This document shows, one piece after another, positions 51,611 to 60,439 of a stretch of 64,000 nucleotides of DNA (its first letter is position 1; every line of letters begins with the position of its first letter). This DNA is from Streptomyces sp. XY006 (lineage in GTDB: Bacteria; Actinomycetota; Actinomycetes; Streptomycetales; Streptomycetaceae). The DNA is taken from NCBI RefSeq assembly GCF_002237655.1, contig NZ_NOKT01000003.1, positions 124,001 through 188,000 of the forward strand, read 5' to 3'. The position numbers were made by a program, and so were the translations under genes. The notes beneath the pieces were generated by a model that saw only the letters and a list, made by a program, of their open reading frames with translations, had not been told where the DNA came from and searched no databases.

Positions 51611-51766
51611 CGCCGACACCCGGGCGGTGAAGGGCGGTCCAGTCCGTGAACGGGGTCTTGCGGAGCGAACGCCGGGCTTGGAGGATCGACCAGCCCTCCG
51701 ATGGCTGCCCCGCCGCATCCGGGTCCCGCGCATCGGCCGGGCGCCCGCGATCGAGGGAGATTGATC

Positions 51767-52624
51767 ATGAAGCTGCTGCGAGTCGGTACGGCGGGGGCGG
51801 AGCGCCCCGCACTGCTCGACGCCGAGGGAACCCTGCGGGACCTCTCCGGTGTCGTCGCGGACATCGACGGCGCGCTGCTCGCCGACGAGGAGGCGCTCGG
51901 CCGCCTCCGGGCCGCCGCCGAGGCGGGTGAGCTGCCCGTGCTGGACGCCACGGGGCTGCGGATCGGCCCGCCCCTGGCACGGATCGGCAAGATCGTCTGC
52001 ATCGGGCTGAACTACCACGACCACGCCCGGGAGACGGGCGCCGAGCCGCCCGCCGAGCCCGTCGTCTTCATGAAGGCGCCCGACACGGTCGTGGGCCCCA
52101 ACGACACCGTCCTCGTGCCGCGCGGGGCCCTCAAGACCGACTGGGAGGTCGAGCTGGCCGTGGTCATCGGACGTACGGCCCGGTACCTGGAGTCGGCCCA
52201 GGAGGCGCTGGCGCACGTCGCCGGGTACACCGTGGCGCACGACGTGTCCGAGCGGGAGTTCCAGATCGAGCGGGGCGGCACCTGGGACAAGGGGAAGAAC
52301 TGCGAGACGTTCAACCCGCTCGGGCCGTGGCTGGTGACGGCGGACGAGGTGGCCGACCCGCAGGACCTCTCCCTGAGGCTGTGGGTCAACGGGGAGCTCA
52401 AGCAGGACGGGACGACGGCCGAGCAGATCTTCTCCGTGGGGGAGGTCGTGCGGTACCTCAGCCGGTTCATGACGCTGTACCCGGGCGATGTGATCAACAC
52501 CGGGACGCCGGCGGGGGTGGCGCTCGGGGCGCCCGAGCCGAAGCCGTTCCTGCGGGCCGGGGACGTGGTGGAGCTGGAGATCGAGGGGCTGGGGCGGCAG
52601 CGACAGGAGTTCAAGGACGCCTGA
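51767..52624 (+). CDS. fumarylacetoacetate hydrolase family protein
   Basis: ATG 51767 follows GAGGGAGA. The 285-residue protein begins MKLLRVGTAGAERPALL and has the FAH core KIVCIGLNYHDHARETGAEPPAEPVVFMKAPDTVVGPNDTV, WEVELAVVIGRTARYL, VSEREFQIERGGTWDKGKNCETFNPLGPWLV, and GDVINTGTPAGVALG; the two Glu and the Asp of the metal site are present (E in EVELA, D in the later DxxE-type region). Members hydrolyse or decarboxylate 2-oxo acids or acylpyruvates. The true substrate is unknown. Confidence 0.9.
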   Translation: MKLLRVGTAGAERPALLDAEGTLRDLSGVVADIDGALLADEEALGRLRAAAEAGELPVLDATGLRIGPPLARIGKIVCIGLNYHDHARETGAEPPAEPVVFMKAPDTVVGPNDTVLVPRGALKTDWEVELAVVIGRTARYLESAQEALAHVAGYTVAHDVSEREFQIERGGTWDKGKNCETFNPLGPWLVTADEVADPQDLSLRLWVNGELKQDGTTAEQIFSVGEVVRYLSRFMTLYPGDVINTGTPAGVALGAPEPKPFLRAGDVVELEIEGLGRQRQEFKDA

Positions 52625-52952
52625 CGGGTGGCCGGTCGCCGGTCGCCGGGCGCCGGTTGCCGGCCGCCCCCTGCGGACGCCCACCGGGCGGCGCGAACCC
52701 GAAAGCCCGGGCAGGGCGGCGTGAACCGGGCGGCGCGCGGCGCGCAAATGGCGGTCGGACATGCGCCCCCGGCGCGGTCGCGCGCGATGGGAGCGCGCGC
52801 GACGACCGCGCTCCTTTTCGGCCACGGATGGCGCCCGATGTGTGGAAATCAGCCAGTACGGTTGGCGTGCGGGTGAGCTGATTCCTGGCGCGCCCGAAGT
52901 ACGCGGCTGTTGCGCAGGGGGCGCACCCTGGCCGCTGAACGGGGGGAGCGCC
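52625..52952. other. intergenic region between the FAH and kinase genes
   Basis: No gene in 328 bases. The left part is a run of CCGGTCGCCGG-like short repeats; the centre holds a terminator hairpin at 52773-52810; the kinase ribosome site GGGGGGAG lies at 52941-52948. Confidence 0.6.
52773..52810 (+). terminator. terminator after the FAH gene
   Basis: CGCGGTCGCGCGCG pairs with CGCGCGCGAC-GACCGCG (three-base bulge) over a seven-base loop and is followed by CTCCTTTTCGG. Confidence 0.65.
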
Positions 52953-54812
52953 GTGCGGGTGCTGGCGGAGCGGTACGAGCTGATCGAGGAAGCGGGACGG
53001 GGCGGCATGGGCCTGGTCTGGCGCGCCGCGGACCGGGAGCTCGGCCGCGTGGTCGCCGTGAAACTCCTCCCGCCCGAGCTGACCCGGCACGAGGAGTTCC
53101 GGGCCCGGTTCCGGCGGGAGGCCCGTACGGTCGCCTCGCTCAGCCACCGCAACGTCGCCGTCCTGCACGACGTCGGTGAGGACGTCACGGACGGAGAGAC
53201 GACTCCGTTCCTCGTCATGGAGTTCATCGACGGCCGCACGCTGTCGGACGCGCTGGCCGAGGGGCCGTTCACGGTCGAGCGGGCCCTGGACGTCGGCCAG
53301 GGGATCGCCGAGGCCCTCGCGCACAGCCACGGACAGGGCCTGGTGCACCGGGACATCAAGCCGTCCAACGTCATGCTGACCTCCGACGGCGGGATCAAGG
53401 TCCTGGACTTCGGGATATCCAAGGTGGTCGCGGAAACCACCACCCGTCTGACCGCGACCGGTATGACGGTCGGGACCCCGGCCTATCTGTCTCCGGAGCA
53501 GCTGACGGGCGGAGCGGTCGACGGCCGCTCAGACCAGTACGCCACGGGCTGCCTGCTGTACGAACTGCTCACGGGCAGACCGCCGTTCAGCGGCGACTCC
53601 CCGTTCGCCGTGATGCACCAGCACATCAGCAAGGAGCCGGTCGCCCCGTCCAAGGTGCGCCCGCAGATCCCGCCGGCGGTCGACGCCGTGGTCCTGCGGG
53701 CGCTGGCCAAGGACCGTGAGCAACGCTTCGCCGGCATGGCCGAGATGCAGCGGGCCCTGGCCGCGGCGGGGACAGCGGCCGCGGCTCCGCCGATTCCGGC
53801 TGTGACTCTGGGTTCGGCTCCCGCTGCGACTCCCGCTCCCGCACCGCCGCTCGGCGCGGGACCCGGGCGGACGATGCTCGCCGAGCAGCAGACCCAGGCC
53901 GCTTCGATGCCGAAGCAGGCGGCTCCGCCGCCCCCGATGCCTCCCGGAGCCCCGGGCGAGCCGACCCCCGCCCCCGGCCAGGCGACCCCCGCCCCCGGCG
54001 AGGCAGCCCCCGGCGGTCCCGCATCGGCGGCCTCGGCCGCCTCCACCGCCGAGACCGCCACCGGCCCCGACGGGACCGACCGCGCCGAGGTGAAGCGGGC
54101 GCGGAGATGGCGCCGGCTTCCCGCCGGGAACCGCGTCCTGGCGCTGCTGGGCATCGCGGTCTCCGCCCTGGTCCTCGCCGGCTACCAGGACGTGGACCCG
54201 GCCGGCGACTACGCCGTACCGCTGACGCTGGTCGCCGTGCTCGGGCTGGCCGCCTTCCGCTGGCTCCCCCTGACGTCCACCCTCCTGTGGTGGGGCGCCG
54301 GTGCCCTGGTCATCGCCGGTGTCACCGCCGGGACGGCGGTCGGCGACAGCGACTACGTCTACGTGACCGAGGACGACTTCGACGGCCCTCTGTACTACTA
54401 CGGCACCCTGTACGAGGAGTACTACCAACTGAGCGAGGACCCTTCCGGCAACACCGTGTTCGAGGAGGGGTACGACGGGGAGTACGAGCCGGCCTCGACC
54501 ATGGTCAGCATGGACTACACGGGGCACGAACCGATCTCGGCCCTGGCCGTGCCGGTCCTGGTCCTCGCTCTCCTGTGCCTGATCCGGACGCTGCGCCCCC
54601 GTCGGCACTCGGCCCTGCTCGCGGCCGCCGGCATCACGCTGGCCGGGCTGGGGGTCAGCTGGCTGGCCTTCGGCGAGGAGGCCCAGCTGGCGGTGTTCTC
54701 GGTCGCCTGGGGCCTGACCGTGCTGGTGGCCGTCGTCCAGGAACTGCTCGGCCGCAGACGGGAGTCGGCTGCGCGGCCCCGGCGCCGGCTCCGTTTCGTG
54801 GTCGCCGAGTAG
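52953..54812 (+). CDS. membrane Ser/Thr protein kinase with acidic outer segment
   Basis: GTG 52953 follows GGGGGGAG. The 619-residue protein has an N-terminal Hanks-type kinase domain: GRGGMGLVW, ATP Lys37 in VAVKLL, HRDIKPSN, DFG and the GTPAYLSPEQ activation segment. A Pro/Ala-rich juxtamembrane linker follows (about 285-385), then four or five hydrophobic helices. Between them is a Tyr/Asp/Glu-rich loop (YVYVTEDDFDGPLYYYGTLYEEYYQLSEDP) likely facing outside. It lacks PASTA repeats, so it is not a PknB-type cell-wall sensor. A lipoprotein gene follows 40 bases downstream. Confidence 0.9.
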   Translation: MRVLAERYELIEEAGRGGMGLVWRAADRELGRVVAVKLLPPELTRHEEFRARFRREARTVASLSHRNVAVLHDVGEDVTDGETTPFLVMEFIDGRTLSDALAEGPFTVERALDVGQGIAEALAHSHGQGLVHRDIKPSNVMLTSDGGIKVLDFGISKVVAETTTRLTATGMTVGTPAYLSPEQLTGGAVDGRSDQYATGCLLYELLTGRPPFSGDSPFAVMHQHISKEPVAPSKVRPQIPPAVDAVVLRALAKDREQRFAGMAEMQRALAAAGTAAAAPPIPAVTLGSAPAATPAPAPPLGAGPGRTMLAEQQTQAASMPKQAAPPPPMPPGAPGEPTPAPGQATPAPGEAAPGGPASAASAASTAETATGPDGTDRAEVKRARRWRRLPAGNRVLALLGIAVSALVLAGYQDVDPAGDYAVPLTLVAVLGLAAFRWLPLTSTLLWWGAGALVIAGVTAGTAVGDSDYVYVTEDDFDGPLYYYGTLYEEYYQLSEDPSGNTVFEEGYDGEYEPASTMVSMDYTGHEPISALAVPVLVLALLCLIRTLRPRRHSALLAAAGITLAGLGVSWLAFGEEAQLAVFSVAWGLTVLVAVVQELLGRRRESAARPRRRLRFVVAE

Positions 54813-54852
54813 AGCCGTTCCGCACCTTCTGCGAGCAGAGAGGGCTCGACTC

Positions 54853-55389
54853 ATGACGTTCTCACGCGTGCGCACCCTCGCCGGAGCCATGCTGGTGGCG
54901 GTGATCGTCGCGGGATGTGGCGGCGGTTCCGGGGACACCTCGTCGGCGAGTCCGTCCCCGGCCGGCGGCACGGCGGACGAGACCACCCAAGCGCCGCCCC
55001 CGCAGCCGCCATCGCCCACCGAGACGGCCGATGACACCGAGGAGCCGTCACCGCCACCCGAACCGGAGCCGCCGTCACCGGTGTTCGACCCACCGGACGG
55101 CTCCGTTCCGAGCGAGCTGGTCGGCGAATGGGACGGGGACGGCACGGCCGTCCGCTTCGACAAGATCCGCTTCTCCGCGGACGGCGGTGTCAGCCTCATC
55201 TTCAACACCGGCACCGTGCTGGAGGGGACAGCGGTGGCCGAGGGCACCTCCCTGACCCTGTACGTGCCGGGCGGCCCGATCGCGTACGAGCACTGGTCGA
55301 TCGACGCATTCGACGCCGGCTACGGGTACACCTTCGAGAACCTGCGGCTGGACGGGGTCAGTTACGTCCGTCAGATCACCGGGGGCTGA
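54853..55389 (+). CDS. lipoprotein encoded after the kinase
   Basis: The 178-residue protein has a signal peptide with lipobox VIVAGCGGG (Cys22), a 60-residue Pro/Glu/Thr-rich linker (APPPQPPSPTETADDTEEPSPPPEPEPP), and a small beta-rich domain of about 100 residues (ELVGEWDGDGTAVRFDKIRFSADGGVSLIFNTGTVLEGTAV). It should be anchored outside on the same membrane as the kinase and could be its sensor partner (inference). The beta domain is not recognised by name. Confidence 0.8.
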   Translation: MTFSRVRTLAGAMLVAVIVAGCGGGSGDTSSASPSPAGGTADETTQAPPPQPPSPTETADDTEEPSPPPEPEPPSPVFDPPDGSVPSELVGEWDGDGTAVRFDKIRFSADGGVSLIFNTGTVLEGTAVAEGTSLTLYVPGGPIAYEHWSIDAFDAGYGYTFENLRLDGVSYVRQITGG

Positions 55390-55439
55390 GGGGGCTGAGG
55401 GACTGAGAGGGCCAGGGGCCGCCAGGGGGCCGGCCGGCG

Positions 55440-56309
55440 TCAGCCGAGGAGCAGCGCCGCGAGGTCGCGCCAGACCTTGCGCGGGAGGGCGTCGCGCGGC
55501 TCCCCGTCGATCACCTGGAGGGCCACATGGTCCGCGCCCGCCTCCAGGAACGCGTCGATCTTCGCGCGGACGGCGGTCTCGTCGCCCCAGGCGAACAGGG
55601 CGTCGACGAGACGGTCGCTGCCGCCGTCCTGCAGGTCCTCCTCAGTGAAACCGTGGCGGAGGAAGTTGTTCGTGTAGTTGGGCAGCGAGAGATAGAAGTC
55701 GAGGAACTCCCGGGCCAGGGCGCGGGCCCGGACCGGGTCCGTCTCCGGCACCACCGCCAGTTCGGGGGCGAGCAGGGGGCCTTCGCCCAGGACGTCGCGG
55801 GCGTGGGCGGTGTGCTCGGGGGTGACCAGGTAGGGGATCGTCCCGGCCGCACGGTCGCGCGTCAGCTTCAGGCTCTTGGGGCCGAGCGCGGCCAGGACCC
55901 GGCGGTCCGCGGGCACGCCGGCGGCGTCCAGGCCGTCCAGGTAGGAGACGAGCGCCGAGTACGGGCGGCGGTACTGCTCCGCGAGCCGGGCGTGGCTGAC
56001 ACCGAGGCCGAGCACGAAACGGCCGGGGTGGGCCGACTCCGCTTCGGCGAACGCCGCGCCCGTGGCGTCCGGTTCGTGCTGCCAGATGCTCTGGATGCTG
56101 GTGCCGACGGTGAGCGTGGAGGTCGCCTCGATCAGCGGGACGGCGTGGGCGACGGAGCTGCTGCCGCCCAGCCAGACGGCGCCGAAGCCCAGTTCCTCCA
56201 ACTCGGCGGCCGCCTCGGCTAGTTCACCGCGGCGGTCCGGGTCCTCCGAGCGCAGTCCCACGCTCCAGATCCCGTACCTGCCGATCGCTTCCTTCACGGG
56301 AGTGCTCAT
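55440..56309 (-). CDS. LLM class F420-dependent oxidoreductase
   Basis: The 289-residue luciferase-like TIM barrel starts YGIWSVGLRSEDPDRRGELAEAAAELEELGFGAVWLGGS, has TLTVGTSIQSIWQHEP, FVLGLGVSHARLAEQY and the C-terminal HVALQVIDGEP. The pattern fits the actinobacterial F420-dependent LLM group. It oxidises or reduces an unknown substrate with F420. It stands alone. Confidence 0.88.
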   Translation of the reverse strand: MSTPVKEAIGRYGIWSVGLRSEDPDRRGELAEAAAELEELGFGAVWLGGSSSVAHAVPLIEATSTLTVGTSIQSIWQHEPDATGAAFAEAESAHPGRFVLGLGVSHARLAEQYRRPYSALVSYLDGLDAAGVPADRRVLAALGPKSLKLTRDRAAGTIPYLVTPEHTAHARDVLGEGPLLAPELAVVPETDPVRARALAREFLDFYLSLPNYTNNFLRHGFTEEDLQDGGSDRLVDALFAWGDETAVRAKIDAFLEAGADHVALQVIDGEPRDALPRKVWRDLAALLLG

Positions 56310-56399
56310 CTGTTCGGATCCCTCCGGCGGGCGCCCTGCTTGATCACGTGTACGCAGATGCCAACCGGAGGGGGCCGGTGATGATTCCGGAAGAGGGCC

Positions 56400-56927
56400 C
56401 TAACGGCCGAGGAATCGCTCCAGGGCCTCGATCACGAGGCGGTGGTCCTGGAGCTGCGGCAGGCCGGACACCGTCACCGCGCCGATCACGCCCGCGCCCT
56501 CCACGGTGATCGGGAAGGAGCCGCCGTGTGCCGCGTACGTGTCGGGGTCGAGGCGCGAGGACTCCTCGAACGTGGTGCCCTTGGCGCGGAAGCGGGCGCC
56601 GACCAGGTAGGAGGCCGAGCCGTAGCGCTCGACGACCCGGCGCTTGCGGGCGATCCAGGCGTCGTTGTCGGGGGTCGAGCCGGGCAGCGCCGCGTGGAAG
56701 AGCTGCTGGCCGGCGCGGTGGATGTCGATGGCGACCGGGGCCTGCCGCTCGCGGGCCAGCTCCACGAGGAGCGAGCCGAGCGCCCAGGCGTCGTCATGGG
56801 TGAACTGAGGGAACACCAGGCGGCGTTCCTCCTTCTCCAGCTCCTCCAGGCTCGGGGTGAGTTCCGGATGGAACTTCGGGGTGAGCTCCTGGTTGTGCGA
56901 GGAACCGTGCGGGCTCTTGGGCGTCAC
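56400..56927 (-). CDS. UPF0303 (heme-degrading-domain-like) family protein
   Basis: GTG 56927 overlaps the TGA of the upstream oxidoreductase (GTGA), so the genes are translationally coupled. The 175-residue protein shows the UPF0303 pattern: EELEKEERRLVFPQFTHDDAWALGSLLVELARERQAPVAIDIHRAGQQLFHAALPGSTPDNDAWIARKRRVVERYGSASYLVG, and FPITVEGAGVIGAVTVSGLPQLQDHRLVIEALE, a GlcG/HbpS-like fold. The biochemical role is unknown. Confidence 0.87.
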   Translation of the reverse strand: MTPKSPHGSSHNQELTPKFHPELTPSLEELEKEERRLVFPQFTHDDAWALGSLLVELARERQAPVAIDIHRAGQQLFHAALPGSTPDNDAWIARKRRVVERYGSASYLVGARFRAKGTTFEESSRLDPDTYAAHGGSFPITVEGAGVIGAVTVSGLPQLQDHRLVIEALERFLGR

Positions 56928-58027
56928 AGCGTCACCACCGTCTTCTCGCGGGCCGAACGACGGGCCGCCTCCAGTACGTCCAGGGCGGCGGCCGCCTCCA
57001 GCGCGGTCACCGGGTTCGGGGCGCCCGCCAGCAGGGCCTGCGCCACGGCGGCATAGTAAGCGGGGTAGTCGCCCGGGAGGGTCGGTTCGGGGCGGCCGCC
57101 GCCGGTCACCGGGGACTCGCCGGAGCCCACGCGGCCCCACAGCGACTCGGGCTCCACGCCCCAGTCGGGGCCGGGGCGCAGACCGTCCCGGAGGGCCGCC
57201 TCCTGGGGGTCGAGACCGTACTTGACGTAACCCGCCCGCGAGCCCAGGACGCGGAAGCGGGGGCCGAGCTGGGCGGTCGTGGCGGAGACGTAGAGGTGGG
57301 AGCGGACGCCGCCGGCGTGCGTGATCGCGATGAACGTGTCGTCGTCCGTCTCGGCGCCCGGGCGGCGGACGTCCGTCTCCGCGTACACCGAGGTGGCCGG
57401 GCCGAAGAGGACCAGGGCCTGGTCGACGACATGGCTGCCGAGGTCGTAGAGCAGACCTCCGATCTCTGCCGGGTCGCCGGACTCGCGCCAGCCGCCCTTG
57501 GGCTTCGGCCGCCAGCGCTCGAAGCGGGACTCGAACCGCCAGACGTCGCCCAGCTCGCCCTCGGCCACCAGCTTGCGCAGGGTCAGGAAGTCGTTGTCCC
57601 AGCGGCGGTTCTGGAAGACGGACAGGAGCAGGCCGCGCTCCTCGGCGAGGGCGGCGAGCGCGCGGGCCTCGGCGGCCGTGCCGGCGACGGGCTTGTCGAC
57701 GACGACCGGGAGACCGGCCTCCAGGGCGGTGGTGGCGAGCGGCACGTGCGTCTTGTTCGGGGACGCGACGACGATCAGGTCGAGCTCGGCGGCCCGTGCG
57801 AACAGCTCGTCCGGGGAGGCGGCGAGGCGCACGTCCGGGAACTCGGCGCGGGCCTGCTGCTGCCGCTCGGGGTTCGAGGTGACCACCGTGTCGAGGACGA
57901 GGCCCTCGGTGGCGGCGATCAGCGGGGCGTGGAAGACGGAGCCGGCGAGGCCGTAGCCGACGAGGCCGACGCGGAGGGGTGAGCCGGGGGGTGTGCCGGG
58001 AGCTGTGCCGAGGGGTGTGCCAGTCAT
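56924..58027 (-). CDS. Gfo/Idh/MocA family NAD(P)-dependent oxidoreductase
   Basis: The 367-residue protein has an N-terminal Rossmann fold (LRVGLVGYGLAGSVFHAPLIAATEGL, VVASPNKTHVPLATTALEAGLPVVVDKPVAGTAAEA with the E/DKP motif) and a C-terminal alpha/beta domain with GGLLYDLGSHVVDQALVLFG (His of the active site). It likely acts on a sugar or inositol-like substrate. It is divergent from a ROK regulator, with a palindromic operator between the starts, and is coupled to the UPF0303 gene downstream. Confidence 0.92.
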   Translation of the reverse strand: MTGTPLGTAPGTPPGSPLRVGLVGYGLAGSVFHAPLIAATEGLVLDTVVTSNPERQQQARAEFPDVRLAASPDELFARAAELDLIVVASPNKTHVPLATTALEAGLPVVVDKPVAGTAAEARALAALAEERGLLLSVFQNRRWDNDFLTLRKLVAEGELGDVWRFESRFERWRPKPKGGWRESGDPAEIGGLLYDLGSHVVDQALVLFGPATSVYAETDVRRPGAETDDDTFIAITHAGGVRSHLYVSATTAQLGPRFRVLGSRAGYVKYGLDPQEAALRDGLRPGPDWGVEPESLWGRVGSGESPVTGGGRPEPTLPGDYPAYYAAVAQALLAGAPNPVTALEAAAALDVLEAARRSAREKTVVTL

Positions 58028-58034
58028 GCCGTCC

Positions 58035-58059
58035 ACTTTCGCAACGCTGTTGCCAAAGT
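58035..58059. promoter_or_regulatory. near-perfect palindrome, probable ROK operator
   Basis: ACTTTCGCAAC, three bases, then GTTGCCAAAGT: a palindrome with 10 of 11 matching positions per arm. It lies eight bases before the Gfo/Idh start and 17 before the ROK start, so a bound repressor could block both. Confidence 0.75.
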
Positions 58060-58075
58060 GCAAGCGCCGAGGACA

Positions 58076-59422
58076 ATGGAGGGCGTGAACAGCGCGAACG
58101 ACGGTACGACCGGAGCGGCGGCGGGCAGGCGCGGGACCAGGCCCGGCACCGGGTCCAGGTCGGGCACCGGGTCCAGGTCCGGCACCGGGTCCAGGTCCGG
58201 CACCGCGTCCGGGTCCGGTGCCGGGGTGAATCTGCTCGCCCTGCGCAGCCACAACGCGGCGCTCGTGCTGGACCTGCTGCGCACGGCCGGGGACGGGGGC
58301 ATCAGCCGGCTGGAGCTGGCCGAACGGACCGGGCTCACCCCGCAGGCCGTCAGCAAGATCACGGCCCGGCTGCGGGAGGACGGGCTCGCCACGGAAGCGG
58401 GACGGCGGGCCTCGACCGGGGGCAAGCCGCGGACGGTCCTGCGCCTGGTGCCGGAGGCCGGCCACGCGGTCGGGGTCCATCTGGACCGGGACGAACTGCG
58501 GGTCGTGCTCGTGGACCTGCGCGGTGCCGTGGTGGGGGAGCGGCGGGCCGCGCTGGATCTCGGGGCCGGAGCGGAGGCCGTACTGGACGCGGTGACGGAG
58601 GCGGTGACGGGGGTCCTGCCAGGCGGGCGAACGCCCAGGGCGTCCGGCGGGGCGCCGGCGGGCGGCGCGCCGGCGGCCGATGCGCCGGCCGGCGGGGGCG
58701 ACGGGATGGCACCGCGTGAACCGGACGCGGCGTCGCAGGGCGAGGCGCGAGGCGGCAGGGGGCTGGCTCTCCTGGGCGTCGGGGTCGCGTTGCCCGGGCC
58801 GCTCGATCACGGGCGGGGCGTGCTGCACCGGGTGACGGGGTTCCCCGCGTGGGACGGGTTTCCCCTGCGTGAGGCCCTGGCCGGGCGGCTCGGTGTGCCG
58901 GTCGTGGTCGACAAGGACACCAACGCCGCGGCCCTCGGCCTGGCCGTCGGCGGCGAGGGCGGCTCCTTCGCCTACCTGCACCTCGGGACGGGACTGGGCG
59001 CCGGGCTGGTGATCGGCGGCAGCGTGCACCGGGGGGCCAGGACCGGCGCGGGGGAGTTCGGCCACCAGGTGATCCAGCTCGACGGGCCGCCGTGTACCTG
59101 CGGCGACCGCGGCTGTGTGGAGGCCCTGTCCCTCGGCGCGGTGGCGCGCGGCGACGTCGAGGAGGCGGCGCGGGTCCTCGGGGCCGGGGCGGCCAACCTC
59201 GTGGGCCTGCTCGACATCGACGTGGTCCTGCTGGGCGGCCGGACGGTGACCGCGGCGCCGGAGCCGTTCGTCCGCGGGGTCGGGGCGGTCCTGGAGGAGC
59301 GGGCCCGGCGCACGGGCCAGGACGCCGTACCGGTACGGCTGGCACCGGGGGACGGCCGGGCGGTGGCGGTGGGGGCGGCCCAACTGATCCTGGGCCCGAT
59401 CTTCGGCCGAGGCGACGGATAA
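58076..59422 (+). CDS. ROK family transcriptional regulator
   Basis: ATG 58076 is taken as start; GTG 58085 is also possible. Near the N-terminus (residues about 22-50) lie GTGSRS repeats. Then comes a winged helix (ISRLELAERTGLTPQAVSKITARLREDGLATEAGRR), and a ROK domain with the zinc motif CTCGDRGCVEA and GTGLGAGLVIGGSVHRGARTGAGEFGHQVI. The sugar-kinase phosphate motif of the N-terminal lobe is degenerate (HLDRDELRVVLVDLRG), as in ROK repressors such as NagC-type. An Ala/Gly-rich insertion lies about residues 185-220. It probably represses the divergent Gfo/Idh-UPF0303 operon and is released by a sugar ligand. Confidence 0.88.
   Translation: MEGVNSANDGTTGAAAGRRGTRPGTGSRSGTGSRSGTGSRSGTASGSGAGVNLLALRSHNAALVLDLLRTAGDGGISRLELAERTGLTPQAVSKITARLREDGLATEAGRRASTGGKPRTVLRLVPEAGHAVGVHLDRDELRVVLVDLRGAVVGERRAALDLGAGAEAVLDAVTEAVTGVLPGGRTPRASGGAPAGGAPAADAPAGGGDGMAPREPDAASQGEARGGRGLALLGVGVALPGPLDHGRGVLHRVTGFPAWDGFPLREALAGRLGVPVVVDKDTNAAALGLAVGGEGGSFAYLHLGTGLGAGLVIGGSVHRGARTGAGEFGHQVIQLDGPPCTCGDRGCVEALSLGAVARGDVEEAARVLGAGAANLVGLLDIDVVLLGGRTVTAAPEPFVRGVGAVLEERARRTGQDAVPVRLAPGDGRAVAVGAAQLILGPIFGRGDG
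58132..58220. repeat. 18-bp tandem repeat in the ROK gene
   Basis: GGCACCGGGTCCAGGTCS-like units recur four to five times in frame and encode GTGSRS. Being a multiple of three, copy number can change without frameshift. Confidence 0.8.
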
Positions 59423-59548
59423 GAGCCCACGAGCGCCCCCATCGGCCGCACCCTCTGTCCGCCGACCGGGCGGATCCGCGCCGCCGTTCGGGGTGCTTCG
59501 CGGCGCTGTCGACTTCCCTTCGGCGTCTGGCGGCAATGTCACATCATC

Positions 59549-60304
59549 ATGCGACTCTGCACGCCTGCTCGTCTCTGCCTGGCGGCGGCAGCCGCCGCCC
59601 TGTTCGCGGGTGCCGCCCCGGCGTACGCCGAGGCCCCGGCGCCCGCCTGTGCCGCGCCCGACGACCACACCTTCCCGCTCACCACCCGCCTGCGCGGCGG
59701 GCCGGACGCCTACACGTCCGGGGGCGGCTTCGGGACCTGGTACCTCGACCTGACCAACACCACCGACCGGACCTGCTCCGCCATCCACCCCGTCGTCGTG
59801 CTCGTCGACGACCGGCGTGCCCTGGAGCCGTCCCAGCCCCGGCTGGAGTTCTTCGAGGGGGCTCGCGCCCACCCCGTGCGGTTCGAGAAGACCGGCGAGG
59901 ACGAACTCGTCGGCGCGTTCACCGGCGAGGAGGACCGCTTCGCCGGGTTCACCGTGGGACCGGGCGAGACCCTCAGCGTGAAGGTACGGCTCGCGGTCAC
60001 CTCGGACGCCGCACCCAACGACGTCACCGCCAACGCCGCGGTCGTGCAGCGGCACGACGACGACGGCGACTGGGTGGGGCAGTCCAACGACTACCGCTTC
60101 CGCATCGAGGGCGACGGGCCCGGCCCCGACACCGGCAGGGAGCCGCGTCCCGACTCCGACGCCTCCGTCCCGCCCCGCAAGGACCGCTTCCCCTTCGCCG
60201 AGGAACTCGCCCGCACCGGCACCGGCGTCCAGGTCGCCGCCGCCACCGCGGCCGGGCTGCTCGTCGGGGGCGCGGCCCTGCTCCTCGTCCGCAGGCGCTC
60301 CTGA
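59549..60304 (+). CDS. secreted surface protein with LAxTG sortase signal
   Basis: The 251-residue protein has a signal peptide (LCLAAAAAALFAGAAPAYA) and a beta-rich body with a Cys pair (PACAAPD, RTCSAIH). The C-terminus is FAEELARTGTGVQVAAATAAGLLVGGAALLLVRRRS: an LAxTG motif (LARTG), a hydrophobic segment and a basic tail, the sorting signal of class E sortase substrates. It should be cross-linked to the cell wall. No class E sortase is in this window; the class F sortase 1.9 kb downstream has a different usual target. Confidence 0.82.
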   Translation: MRLCTPARLCLAAAAAALFAGAAPAYAEAPAPACAAPDDHTFPLTTRLRGGPDAYTSGGGFGTWYLDLTNTTDRTCSAIHPVVVLVDDRRALEPSQPRLEFFEGARAHPVRFEKTGEDELVGAFTGEEDRFAGFTVGPGETLSVKVRLAVTSDAAPNDVTANAAVVQRHDDDGDWVGQSNDYRFRIEGDGPGPDTGREPRPDSDASVPPRKDRFPFAEELARTGTGVQVAAATAAGLLVGGAALLLVRRRS

Positions 60305-60439
60305 CACGCCGTCCCCGGCAGCCGGGACGGGGCCGCGCGTCCCGCCTGTCGGGACGTGGCCGGCGGACCGTTCCGCAAGATCCCGCCACCTCTTAGGCTG
60401 GGTCGCACGCTGGACCGCGTACGGCAGGAGATCCCGCAC

